DNA from: Sabellastarte sp. h YS-2021
Lineage: Eukaryota; Annelida; Polychaeta; Sabellida; Sabellidae
Direction: 5' to 3'
NCBI GenBank assembly: GCA_964017235.1
Contig: OZ024936.1
Coordinates: 48,287,028 to 48,351,027, forward strand
Length of the DNA: 64,000 nucleotides
Of this stretch, positions 53,761-64,000 are shown piece after piece. Made by a program: the position numbers and the translations under genes. The notes beneath the pieces were generated by a model. It worked only from the letters and a program-made list of their open reading frames with translations, was not told where the DNA came from and did not search any database. Every line of letters starts with the position of its first letter. The first letter of the stretch is position 1.

Positions 53761-54017
53761 TTGTTGCTCAGTTAGGGAAATATCTGAGAAATCTAGGGAT
53801 CTTTAAAGTCAAATGTAGCAAAATCTGTTAGTAATTTTATATATATGGAAGTTGTGGTAGAGGATTCATTAAGTGAAATTGATGAATTACAGAGGGAAGT
53901 TGTCAAGTCATTCTTCTTGTCATATGCTGATTTTTTGCCAAATCCAAACCAGCTAGGGGTACAACCCATTTGATCTAACACAAGATTGACACAGGTGATC
54001 ATCTTCCAATAAAACAG

Positions 54018-55030
54018 AGACCTATACATTAACTACTAAGGCAAAGTAAAGCAGAGAGAAGAGGTAGGAAAAATGTTGCAAGCTGGAGTCATTGAGCCTT
54101 TGTCTAGCCCATGGGCCTCTCTAGTTGTATTGGTTACTGCATGAAGCTAAGTGGTTTTCCACTTTAGGTCTCCAAAGTGGGTACTGGCAAATTGGAATGT
54201 AGCCTAAGGGTCGAAAAAACTACCTTTTGCAGTAAGAGTGGTTTGAGTTTCAGATGATGCCATAGTTTATGTAATGTGCCCAGTATGTTTGAATGCCTAA
54301 TTAACAAAGTTTTTTATGGATTAAACTATAAGGTGTGTTTGGTATATCTAGATGATATTATTGTCAAGAGCACCACTTCTGAATCACATATCAAGAATCT
54401 TGGCTTGTCTTTGATAGATTGAGGGCAGCTGGTCTTAAACTGGCTTCAAAGAAATGTAACTTATTCAAGACAGAAGTGACAGTTTTAGGGCATGTTGTGT
54501 CATGTAAGGAGATTTTGAAAGATCCCAGAAAGACTCAAGTAATGACAAACTGGCCAGTTCATGCAAATGTCAAAGAGCTAAGAATTTTTGTAGGATTGTG
54601 TTCCTATTATAGAAAATTCATTAGGGATTTTGCAACAATAGCTAAGCCTTTGCACAGATTGACAGAAAAGAACTCCCAATTTATTGGACAGTTGAGTGTG
54701 ATGTTGCCTTTTTCAAGGCTTAAGCAATTGTTGGTAGATTCCTTTGTTCTAGCATATTCTAATCCAAATGGGTCCTTTTTCTTAGACACTGATGCCAGTG
54801 GTGTTGGAATTGGCATAGTACTCTCCCAGGAGCACAATGGTGTTGAAAAGGTGATAGGTTATTTCAGTTGAATACTGAGCAAAAGTGAACGAAGGTACTG
54901 TGTTACAAGGACGGAGTTGCTGGCAGTCAAAGAAGCTTTAAAGCATTTCCATCCATACTTGTATGGTGTTTATTTTACCATTAGGAGTGACCGTGGACCT
55001 TTTAAATGGCTGTTAAAACTTCAAAAACAT
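54018..55030 (+). pseudogene. Gypsy reverse transcriptase and RNase H remnant
   Basis: Pieces in order: MLQAGVIEPLSSPWASLVVL, LQSGYWQIGM, the catalytic VYLDDIIVKS (about 54335-54365), then an open stretch 54419-54871 with LKLASKKCNLFKTEVTVLGH, the thumb region and the RNase H start FFLDTDASGVGIGIVLSQE. After a stop, SKSERRYCVTRTELLAVKEA and LKHFHPYLYGVYF follow. Multiple stops and frameshifts are present. Confidence 0.85.
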
Positions 55031-55524
55031 TGAAGGGCAATTAGGTAGATGGAGTGAATGTTTGGGTTCCTATAATTTCAAATTGATACATATTACGGGA
55101 AAAGTACATGGCAATGCTGACATACTTTCTCGTAGGCCCTCTACTACATGTAAATACCGTGACAGGATTGAGGTTAGGGAATTTAAAGAGAATATAGATG
55201 AGTGTAAGTAAACAGGACAGTAAACACACCTGTTAGCAATACATCCACTTGGATTGAGGGTAAAACCTCATGTGATATAACTAAAGCACAGGATGAAGAT
55301 TTAAATTTGAGTGTGGTCATGGGATGGATTCATGCCTCAGATCAGCGACCAAGATGGAAAGAGAATTTCCCATTTAAATGAAAAGCTGAAGGTTTTTGGT
55401 CTCAGTGGGTTCAGCTTGTAGTAAAAATTCCATCTTATACCGCAAATGGTGGGAACCAGGAAAGAAAGAAGCAATATTCCATCAGGTTTTACCAGAATCA
55501 TTGAAGGATCTAAAGTGTTGTTAC

Positions 55525-55957
55525 TAGAGCTGTTATCATTAGCGATTTCTGTAAATCGACGCTCACCTGTTAGATGCGAGTTGAACTCGAGTAAATGACA
55601 CAAATATAAATAAAATAACAATTTCCAAATATTGTCATCAAGGGATCCGCCCTTAACATCTTTCGTACCATTTTATTGCAAGGAAATATATTTTGTTGCC
55701 GGTTAAATTGTGCAGATATGTATGAGCACTTTATGGAACATTCACGTAAATAAGGGAAATAAAAAAATGACCATTGCTCATTGATTTTTTATGTCTTTAT
55801 GGTTAGATAAATTGCAAAAGTGCTGGTTTTATAACAACATTAGTATATCATAACTTATTTGTTAAAAACTCAAGTTTAAATTGCGTAAATCGATGTGTTC
55901 CCCCGATATTGCCCACCGAGTTACAACTTGAGTTTCGGTCAACTCGTTACAGCACTA
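55525..55957. mobile_element. hAT MITE inside the Gypsy element (433 bp)
   Basis: The ends TAGAGCTGTTA / TAACAGCACTA-type (inverted TAGTGCTGTAAC) are flanked by the perfect 8 bp duplication GTTGTTAC (55517-55524, 55958-55965). It separates RNase H from the integrase zinc domain; the LLQLHD reading resumes after it. Confidence 0.9.
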
Positions 55958-56847
55958 GTTGTTACAGTTGCATGATCAAACTTCTTCTGGTCATATGGGT
56001 ATTAGACTTACCACTGGTAGAGTAAAGAGACAATTTTACTTGCGAGGGTTTAAGAATGACATTGTTGTTCGGTGTAGTAGGTGTGCAGTATGTCAAAAGA
56101 GGAAATCCCCTGGTAAGAAACATAGGGGATTAATGAAAATCCCCTGGTAAGAAACATAGGGGATCAATGATACAATACTCAGTTGGGGCTCCATTTGAAC
56201 ATATAGCTTTAGATATCATGGGTCCTTTACCCAAAAGTCAGCAAGGTAATAGATATATCTTGGTCATCAGTGACTATTTTACGAGATGGGTTGAGGCTTT
56301 TGCTATGGCAGATCAAGAAGCCTGTATAGTGGCTAATGTACTTGTCAAAGGTTCCATCTCAAGGTTTGGTGTGCCTAGGCAGTTGCCCAGTGATCAGGGT
56401 GTGCAGTTTGAATCCAAACTATTCCAGGCTCTTTACCAACAACTGGGCTTAGAGAAAGCTAGAACAACCCCCTATCATCCTCAAAGTGATGGTCTTGTGG
56501 AGTGCTTTAACCATACTTTGGCCGATATGTTCAGCAAGGTATACATAGTTGATAATGATCATAGGAATCGGAATGAGTCTTTGCCCCTAGTCATGTTAGC
56601 ATACAGATCTTCTATTCATGAGAGTATTGAGGAGTCTCCTGTGTGCATGCTATTTGCAAGAGATATCCAGTTACCTATTGATCTTATGCTTGGTAAGCCT
56701 CCTGTTGAGGTTTCAGATCCAGTGCCTGGTGTTGTCTATGTTGGTGATTTAAAGAATAAACTATGTGATGTGGGTAGGAATAAATTGTTGCTAGCTAGTG
56801 ACATGCCAAAGATAGCCTATCACAGCTGTTTCAAGCAAGAACTTTAG
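55958..56847 (+). pseudogene. Gypsy integrase remnant
   Basis: The zinc-binding part HDQTSSGHMGIR ... RCSRCAVCQKRK (H-H-C-C, 55968-56105) is followed by a short tandem duplication ('aatcccctggtaagaaacat', 56104 and 56140). The catalytic core is then open at 56167-56847: the first Asp in ALDIMGPLP, the second in PSDQGVQF and the Glu in HPQSDGLVECFNH. Core residues are kept although the whole is broken by the duplication, stops and an upstream insertion. Confidence 0.88.
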
Positions 56848-58440
56848 TTTTCTTCCATCTCAAGTCCATTAACTTGATTGACAGCTCATTTCTCTTATCT
56901 CAACTCACTCATTACAGTGCATGCAAACTGAGAACACACAGAGGTTTTATATGATGAAAATGTGATCTTTAACTTTCAATTTAATATTTAATGTCATCAA
57001 AAGTTTATTTGTAATAAAAATGCCAGCTTCTTAAAGCAAAATCTATGTTTTGTATAAGTATGTTTAAAACACTGAATTCGATTCCGTCTCATTTGGCTTT
57101 TTGCTCGTAAGGAAAATCTAAATTTGTATTTTGGAGTATTAAATAATCTAAAATTTAAGCAATTTGTTGATTTTCTAATGCAAATAAAAATATATCAAAT
57201 CAAAATTAGGATTCTGCTTATTAACATGAATCAAATATTGTTTCAAAGGAATTTGCAGAAAATGTGAAATGTAGCACACTTAAAATAATTCACAGATCAC
57301 AGAGGAAATTTTTATCTACATATTTTATTAAGAAGTTCTTTCTGGGAATTATAAATTAAGTTAATATTGTAAAACTTTTATTGTTTTGTTCATTTTCACT
57401 TTTTTTTCTCATTTTCACAGTTAAATATGTGATTAAGTTGGTTTGGATACTTTAAACAGAGTTTGTTTAATAAAATTTCACATTTCTCCATCCTTTTATT
57501 TGAGGCTCCTGGTTTGCACATATCAAAACATTTGTCACTGCAATCATTTTCAATGACACATTAACTTTTCAAAGTGTCTTATATTTTTCCATAACTGTTG
57601 TATATTTTAATGATAAAATTTCAGTTTCTTCCCACAAAATACTTCAATATCATTACTATAATAATTTGAGAGAAAATATTAGAGCAACATTCTTTTTTGC
57701 ACAATGTGTGCTTTCTTATTTTATATTATTCAGAGTTTAGTTGAGAAAATTTTTGTGAAAGTCAATTCTATTTTAGTTCAGTATCATCAAATGAAGTGTT
57801 GATAACTTCTACAAAATTGATCTACACTGCAAATATTTAATTTAAAACAGTAAATGTGTGTCAATTATTTCTGTTAATCATAGTTACATGCTTCCCCTTC
57901 TCAATGTTGTGGTGATTAAAGCATAAAATCCCTGTCAAACAAACTATTACAGGTAAATAAAGTGTCAGTAAGTGGCCACTACAGAAGAGCTTAAGTGTGT
58001 AACATAATGACTAAACACACACTTCCTTAATTACCTCCACAGGAGCGATATATATAAATAAAAGTATAGGTTTATTTCATCACTGTTATTTTATATTCTA
58101 CCAATTCCTTCTAGTTGTAAAATGTGGCATCTTTTTCAGCAATCTTTTGCATTTTTACTGATATAAATTACTTTGACAGAAAAAATAAACAAAGTACCCA
58201 AAATGCACAATAAAGTTACCATTTCCATCTGATAAAAACTCAAAAGAAAAACTAGGTTTTTTAAAACACCAACCACTCAAAAGCTTAAAATATATAGATT
58301 TTTTAAAATTTTAACATATATATTTTATTATCATTATATACAGTAAATAAAGCAGTTTCAGATTATCATTTTACTAATTTGGAACAATGCAAAAATGTTT
58401 AATATTTTGATAAATTAAAGACCTATCTCTTTTCAAGAAA
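56848..58440. other. AT-rich stretch within the Gypsy element, origin unknown
   Basis: It separates the integrase core from its C-terminal remnant. No protein, no clear terminal repeats and no target duplication were found. It may be a further insertion whose ends have decayed. Confidence 0.4.
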
Positions 58441-58800
58441 ACGTCATATCTGAAGTTAGACAGTTGATTGACCAGCCCAAAGGACTCTGTGCCTAGTGAA
58501 GATTCTGTGCTAGATGATGTGAATCTTTCTTTATTTTCAGACCATGATGTGATGACTGATCAAGAGGAGGAAGTACCAACTTCTGAAATAGTTAGAAAAT
58601 CATCCTTTAATAATGACGAAGAGGTAGTGACAACAACCACAGATGAAACGGGAGATGCTGTTTTAGGTTAAACCAGAATAGTTAAGGAACCATTTTTCGG
58701 TTCTCCAGGTAAAATTGGTGGTTCTACTACACATGTGGGAAGAAAGATAAGAATACCACCTCATTTTCAGGCTTATAAGTTATATTTTGCTTGTCAGTTA
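58441..58800 (+). pseudogene. Gypsy pol C-terminal remnant
   Basis: An acidic open stretch (58468-58671, SEDSVLDDVNLSLFSDHDVM) is followed, after a stop, by GRKIRIPPHFQAYKL, the GR.IR.P..F..Y pattern common at the C-termini of Gypsy polyproteins. Confidence 0.6.
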
Positions 58801-59376
58801 TAATTATAACTCATTATAACCTGTGTTTCTTTTCAGTAAAATTTGAAAGTGTAGAACTTGTGGTTTTGTGACCAGCAATATGACCTAGTTAGAGGAGCAC
58901 CAATAGGATATTGACTGCGGTGTCTGTTACAACTTTGTGTATCCAGAAAGCTGGTGGTGTATTTATAGACAGCATCACCATCAACAACATCCACAGTTGG
59001 AGTTTGCTGATTATTTACCTTTTAAAGAAGAAATGAATGAAGAAATATGATATTGTACAGTTACTGAAACTGAAGTATAAACTATGTATAATAATTAGAT
59101 TTGTTTTTCTGTTTGATATTATTTTGAAGTTTAAATTATTTTATTTGGAATTGATATGATTTATTTGATATGAATAAATGTGTATTAAATATTACATCTT
59201 CATTGGTGTTATTATTGTCATTCTTGTGTTTCATATTTAGTATGTATGAAATGTTACAGTTTTTATTATTTTCATTCGTGTGTGTAAAATGTAAATGTAT
59301 TAAATGCTGCATTTTGGTCGGTTTCAACCTTGTGTATTAATTGTTCATTATCTCAGCTTGGGACAAGCTGAATTTT

Positions 59377-59388
59377 TAAAGGTGGGGG
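59377..59388 (+). promoter_or_regulatory. Polypurine tract
   Basis: AAAGGTGGGGG directly precedes the proposed 3' LTR start (TGAAGCG at 59392). A purine tract at this place primes plus-strand synthesis. Confidence 0.65.
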
Positions 59389-59391
59389 TAA

Positions 59392-60885
59392 TGAAGCGAA
59401 TGACAAGTGATCGTTCATTTGTTTATGTTATTTATTGTCTTTTTTTGTAAATCTATTTGTATTATAGACATTGGTATTGAGTGATTTATTTATTTATTTG
59501 GGGTTTTACGTTGCTTTCAACACTGTACAGGTCATATCACGACGGGTAGTTTGAAGGGCAGAGGAAACCAGTACATACAGTTCGTTAGGGTTCTGTACTG
59601 TAAACTGCCGACCAACGGCAAGCAACTACCAGCTTTCCCACTTGAGGCCATGACGGGGATCGAACCCCGGCCTCAGAGGTGGGAGGCGAGAGTGTTACCA
59701 CTCTGCCACCGTGGCCCCTGGTATTGAGTGAAGACTATCAAACTATTTAATTATTGATGAATGTTGTTAAGCAAAATGTTACATTGTTCATGCTGGTTTT
59801 CGCGATAATGTAGCACAAGAAGTTTTTTTCGGTGAAAGTATGTCAGCAACTAAATTTCTCAGCCAATCATTAGGCTAATACCCTGGGTAATTCTGGTCTG
59901 TCTAGGGTCTGTCTGGGATTTGTATATATAAGGGGGAAGCAGCCTCTCAGTTGTGGGTTGATTTTGACAGAGTCAGGTTCTGCGCCAGAAGAATGATGGC
60001 AAGGTATTGGTGATTTAAAGGTAAAACCTGATAGCTAAGTGGTGATTTTATAGAGTTTCTTTTGTGATTTAGGTTTGTAGGAGTTGGAGTCAAATCCAAA
60101 CTTTTGATCTAATATGTGTAATTTGTGATTTAAGTTTGGTGGAGGTGGGGTCAAAGTGAAAGTCCTGATGTTTTGCATGAGGACGCTGTATATATTTTAA
60201 TGGTGATAGATAGAAACTACATTTAATAAAACATAGTTTTCTTCAAATCTGAAAACTTGGGAGAGTTCAAATGAATTGGTATTAATATCTAAAGTTTCTT
60301 AATTTCAGGGTGAAACCTAAAGTTGTGATTTCATAATATTTTGTTCATTAATATTTAATTTATTTTTAGGTTGTTGATTTAGAACAACCTCCTTGTGTTT
60401 AATTAGTATTTAATTTACTTTGAGATTTTGGGTTTGGAATATCAAGATTATGTTTCATTTGTTATTGAAATGACATGCATGGATGTGTAGTTAGAGATGT
60501 CACGGTCAGTCTTTCCTTCTGCATAGTCTGAAACCAAGGGTTTGTTTTAAGATTGAAGCCTAGCCATTTGGCAGTGCATGTTTCGATATCCAAGCCTTGT
60601 GTGAAGGACAAAGCTGTAGTACTATTTCTATGCTGGAGTATTATGTTTAGATTTTCAGGGATTTTGATGAGTTGATTTTACATTTATTAAATTTGTAACT
60701 GGATTTTGTCAATTCAACCTCAGCCTAGGCTGGTGTTTTTGTATTGCTTTCAAACTTGTTTTTATATGAATAAAATTTATGTTTTGATAAAATAAGCATT
60801 TCACTTATACTTGTACTGCAGCATATCCAAACTTAAGAGCCCACTACCACCTGAAACTTTGGGAACATCACCGTGGCATGCTACA
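59392..60885 (+). repeat. 3' LTR, longer than the surviving 5' copy
   Basis: It runs from just after the polypurine tract to the terminal TACA (60885). It contains a TATATATAAG box at 59923, an AATAAA at 60769 and the part shared with the 5' LTR (60451-60885). A SINE inserted in its U3 region accounts for 247 bp. Confidence 0.7.
59484..59718 (-). mobile_element. Full-length tRNA-derived SINE (235 bp)
   Basis: On the minus strand: GGGGCCACGGTGGCAGAGTG (A box TGGCAGAGTGG) and GGGGTTCGATCCCCG (B box), then a body with 'gtcgtgatatgacctgtaca' and an (AAAT)n tail. It is flanked by the 12 bp duplication TGGTATTGAGTG (59472-59483, 59719-59730). This is the best copy of the family seen at 30215, 40210, 46376 and 50685. 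Confidence 0.93.
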
Positions 60886-61129
60886 ATATGATCAAGCTTT
60901 AACATTTTTGGCAAGTGGTTGCAAACTCTTCGGACAATAGCTCGGGAATGGGGTGGGGATGGGGGGAGGTGGAATTTGAACAGGCGTCTTAGTATATACC
61001 TAATTTTTCGATTGATTCGGTGAAAAACATTATTCGTACTTTCGCGGGAAGTTTACATAACAAACCAAGTTCATTTTTGTGGAAATTTTAATTTTGATGT
61101 GCCATTAACCCTACGGTTAAATTAAGAAA

Positions 61130-61195
61130 ATGGTGGAAACAAGAAAAAGAAGTAAAACTAGCAAGGATGACGCAGCATCTGTAAAAAAGTCAAAG
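61130..61195 (+). CDS. Candidate first exon of a host gene, basic N-terminus
   Basis: An ATG in strong context (aagaaaATGGTG) starts MVETRKRSKTSKDDAASVKK SK in 22 codons and ends at AAG|GTAAAC, a good donor in phase 0. The peptide is rich in Lys, Arg and Ser, like the nuclear-localisation leaders of many nuclear proteins. A G-rich stretch (60948-60975) lies 160 bp upstream. The next exon would be outside the window. The gene family is not recognised. Confidence 0.5.
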
Positions 61196-61342
61196 GTAAA
61201 CAAAGGAACATCTTCTACTGTACTGTATCATTGTAATTTGGCACAACTTGACCCCTCAGTCTGTATTGGTTCTTTTTTTACATATATATATGACATACAA
61301 TGGCAATACATCTCACACACTAATACTATTATTTAACATATA

Positions 61343-61814
61343 CTGCCTGGCGCCATAGTTTGGCACACCTTAGACACAAAATCCTTATTTTCGTTTGTTT
61401 TAAGTGAAGTTCCGTGGGTTTCTTTTTATTAAAAGATGTATTGACACAAGCGCAAGTTATAAACATACTTTACTGACATAAAGTACACAAATTAAACTGT
61501 TTAGAATCGTTTTTAAGGGGCGATAATATAATTTCTACATGAAATCAGCGCCTCAAATTGGCACAATTTGCATACAGAAATTGCCGATGATATTTAAATT
61601 ACTTCTGTCGTCACTTCCATTTCCTTATTTGTTAAGCGGAAATGCGTGAGTGTGGGCGATAAAAAACTATTGTTATTAAATATCTTAACTTCTATTTCCT
61701 TATTTGTTAAGTGGAAATGTGTGAGTGTGGGCGATAAAAAACTATTGTTATTAAATATCTTAACTTCCTTTTTGTGCCAATTTGAGGCGTGTGCCATTAT
61801 ATGGCGCCAGGCAG
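61343..61814. mobile_element. TA-target MITE, CTGCCTGGC family, copy 2
   Basis: CTGCCTGGCGCCATA / TATGGCGCCAGGCAG lie between TA dinucleotides (61341-61342, 61815-61816). It contains a 78 bp direct repeat ('gagtgtgggcgataaaaaac' twice, 61613-61770) that creates mirror open frames on both strands. Confidence 0.88.
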
Positions 61815-61929
61815 TACATAATTCTTTTTTATATACATACTTTTGTGTTCCTAATTTGCTAGTTTTATAAACGTCACAAGTACATTTGCTATTCTATAAT
61901 ATAAAGTATGTGTCTAAGGTTCAGAATTA

Positions 61930-62515
61930 ATAACAGAGTTACATTTTGTTAAATTTCTGAAAAAAATCTTTTCCAAACTGACCATCGTTTTTCAAAGATT
62001 TCTTCATCATTATTCAGTTTAGATAATAGTTCTTGTTCGAGATATTTGTCTTTTTTCGATTATCTGAAGCTGGTATACATTTAGGTCTCTATTTTTAATG
62101 CACATTTAAAAATGTATTGTCTTACAATCATAAGTACAAAATTCAGTGGGTAGAAATTGGCATCACACAAACTGTATCCAAGTATACAAGTTATCTTATT
62201 CCAGTTTAAATGAATCTTTGTCTTATATTCAATCCAGTGTTTTATATTTGTCCATAGGTCAGGAACTTTGTTACATTGAAAAAAAGGATGTACAAGCGTT
62301 TCAGTTTGTTCATGGCATATTAGACAAATATCGCTGTTGGGGATTTTGGTTTTTTTCAAATAATAGTTTGTTCCTAATATTCTTTTTTTGTTTCTGTATT
62401 GAAGCCATATATATGTGTTATCTTTTATGGTAAAGAAACATGCCGTATAAATATTTTTCCATATTGTTTTATCAATATCTAATTCTAAGGTTCTTGTTTT
62501 ATCTTAGATCTGAAA
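61930..62515 (-). pseudogene. LINE ORF2 C-terminal fragment (L1/Tx1-like)
   Basis: Read on the minus strand from 62515: TLELDIDKTIWKNIYTACFF, TIKDNTYIWLQYR, ILGTNYYLKKTKIPNSDICL, then the zinc knuckle CLICHEQTETLVHPFFQC and WIEYKTKIHLNWNKITCILGY. After a frameshift near 62065, EQELLSKLNNDEEIFEKRW closes it. Such Cys-x2-Cys-E-H-C ends are typical of L1/Tx1-type LINEs. It is an isolated tail, probably 5'-truncated. Confidence 0.8.
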
Positions 62516-62578
62516 TCCAGGAACAGCTCGGTACGCATTCCAAATAAAATCATCGAAGTGGTTACAGATCCGACTTTT

Positions 62579-63572
62579 ATCGGAACTTAGATGTGGTTAC
62601 CGCGACTCTACTTTATACTTGCATGTAGAGCCGTGGCACGACCCCACATAGAACTGGAGATTTGCGAAAAATCTTTTTCTGTTGAATAAAACTTGAAAAA
62701 AAAATGACTGAAAATGGTTTAATATTAGGGATGCGACGGTAGCAAAAATGTGGTCTTGGTATTTTGTTTTGTACATTCCGTTTCGTTTCCGGTATTCCGA
62801 TATGTATTAAAAGTTGCTGAAAGGTCTAGAATACTGCAAATTTCAGTGAATATTAAGAAATGTTTGTGTTTTATACTCATTATAATGCTTATTCATTCAT
62901 ATTAAATGTAAACAAAGAGACTACTTCAAATAGATTCAGTACTACCAATGACAGGAAATGTTCATCAGTAACCCAGGAAACCAAAGTGCTGGTGCTATGG
63001 AAAAATTTTATATTTTAGCCCTTTTTACAAGTTAAAAATGCAAGAAAAACAGTGGATTTTGAGATTTCAGCAGTTTATTTATTAGCAATCTGTACCATTT
63101 GTGTATGTTTAGGGTATAATAGATGAAATATTTCGAAATACTGTCAGGAAAATGTACTACCAATCGACAAAAGAAATGCTACCGTAACAACACTACCGGT
63201 ACTACCGTCTCATCCCTAATTAATATAATTAGAAACAGTTGATATTAAACCAAGGACACAACAAATACAATACTTGTACAAAATATATGCTATTTAACAC
63301 AGCTTTTATAATAAAAACATTTTCAAATTTTTGGAGAAATGGTCCAAAAACCCTGGAAAATCAGGAAATGTCATTTATTTCTTGTCAAACATGTTTGCAT
63401 GTTGATTGATTCTTGAAGAAAATGAAACAAAATAGTTCTGGGAACAGTTATGTGTACACATTTGTATGATATTTGTGTTTTATGCAAATCTCCAGTTCTA
63501 TGTGGAGTCGTGCCACGGCTCTACATGCAAGTAAAGTAGAACCGAGGTAACCACGTCTAATCGGAACTGTAA
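62579..63572. mobile_element. Element with ~90 bp inverted ends, split by a hAT MITE
   Basis: 62579-62664 ('acttgcatgtagagccgtgg', 'catagaactggagatttgc') is inverted at 63485-63572 with about 90% match. Inside is the hAT element 62726-63218. No protein is seen; open frames at 63448-63704 come from the right arm. Confidence 0.75.
62726..63218. mobile_element. hAT MITE (493 bp)
   Basis: The ends TAGGGATGCGACGGTAG / CTACCGTCTCATCCCTA are flanked by TTTAATAT and ATTAATAT (7/8 match). Confidence 0.8.
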
Positions 63573-63709
63573 ATGAGGGGTTAGAAATCCGAGTCCAATA
63601 ATTAAATGAAAATAGACTAAGATGTCGGTGTATCTCAGAACTAGGGATGGGTTGGTACATCGGGAGGTTGCCAATGCAAAACCGTATCGAATTCGGGACT
63701 CCATGTTTT

Positions 63710-64000
63710 AGTACGACACATCCAAGGAGACAGCTGCACTGGCATCCAGTTAGACAAAGAATTATTTTTAAGATACTGACCTTTATATTTAAATGTGTCC
63801 ACAGTGAAGCTCCAGTATACTTATGTGAACTGATTCAGTCATACAATCCAAGTAGACTTCTCAGATCGAGTAGTGGAAATAGTCTAGTTGTGCCTCGTAC
63901 TAGTTCTAAATTGGCAGACAGAGGTTTCTCAGTGTGTGGCCCAACTTTATGGAATAGTCTACCTAAACAAATAAGACTAGCTACCAGCTGCACCAAGTTT
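63710..64000 (+). pseudogene. LINE ORF2 C-terminus (CR1-like), cut by window edge
   Basis: An open frame reads RRQLHWHPVRQRIIFKILTF, IFKCVHSEAPVYLCELIQSY, NPSRLLRSSSGN, GFSVCGPTLWNSLPKQIR. The LHW.PV..RI.FKI and LWN.LP..IR patterns are the conserved end of CR1/Jockey-type reverse transcriptase proteins. It is undamaged as far as it can be seen; the rest lies to the right. Confidence 0.85.

Larger units (their letters stand above)
51172..60885 (+). mobile_element. Degenerate Ty3/Gypsy LTR retrotransposon
   Basis: Order on the plus strand: 5' LTR (truncated), primer-binding site, gag, zinc knuckles, protease, reverse transcriptase, RNase H, integrase, polypurine tract, 3' LTR. The RT-RNaseH-integrase order is that of Ty3/Gypsy. 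All genes carry frameshifts or stops, the two LTRs differ by several indels, and it has been invaded by a hAT element and a SINE, so it is old. No target duplication can be defined because the 5' LTR lacks its beginning. Confidence 0.88.

Noticed and set aside
63448-63704. Two overlapping minus-strand open frames
   Set aside because: They lie on the inverted arm that is repeated at 62579-62664 and carry no recognisable protein.

Overview
The window is animal nuclear DNA, AT-rich and crowded with repeats. Its mix of elements fits a mollusc, most likely a bivalve: a DIRS retrotransposon, Helitron-like elements carrying ~150 bp satellite arrays, tRNA-derived SINEs with ATTT-type tails, and many hAT, piggyBac and TA-target MITEs. 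Genus and species cannot be read from the sequence. There are no prokaryotic genes or operons, and most open frames are accidents of repeats.

Host genes. One gene is well supported: an ankyrin-repeat protein on the minus strand. Five coding exons (29852-29690, 26154-26015, 7932-7810, 4763-4631, 668-534) join in phase with GT/AG borders into one ankyrin array of about 231 residues, starting with an ATG at 29852 and running off the left edge. Its introns hold nearly everything in the first 30 kb. Three weaker plus-strand exon candidates (2389-2501, 6155-6265, 61130-61195) are listed with low to moderate confidence.

0-10 kb: introns 3 and 4 of that gene, with hAT MITEs, two copies of a 224 bp TA-type MITE, a piggyBac MITE containing a hAT MITE, a 124 bp tandem repeat and a 5S-rRNA-derived fragment. 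10.7-25.9 kb: intron 2 holds a nest. An old repeat was split by a hAT element (10869-15391), itself carrying a Helitron-like satellite element (10891-15037). The same old repeat was split again by a second copy of that satellite element (15791-25548), which carries an almost intact 6.4 kb DIRS retrotransposon (15906-22314, minus). The first satellite element preserves the empty site of the DIRS insertion.

26-38.7 kb: further Helitron-like pieces and arrays, including a 4.9 kb satellite-bearing element (33781-38666) with inverted ends. 39-46.5 kb: a 526 bp duplication broken by a SINE and a pile of TA-target elements, a GC-rich foldback element, and another MITE. 46.9-49.4 kb: a decayed LINE and a 58 bp minisatellite. 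50.7-60.9 kb: a decayed Ty3/Gypsy element with a truncated 5' LTR and nested hAT and SINE insertions. 61-64 kb: a candidate first exon, MITEs and two LINE fragments.

The most interesting observation is in the DIRS element. Gag and the tyrosine recombinase lie in one reading frame separated by a single TGA, and that TGA is followed by CAG TTA, the CAR-YYA context of leaky stops. The frame just after the stop encodes a cysteine-rich segment. All key recombinase residues are present.
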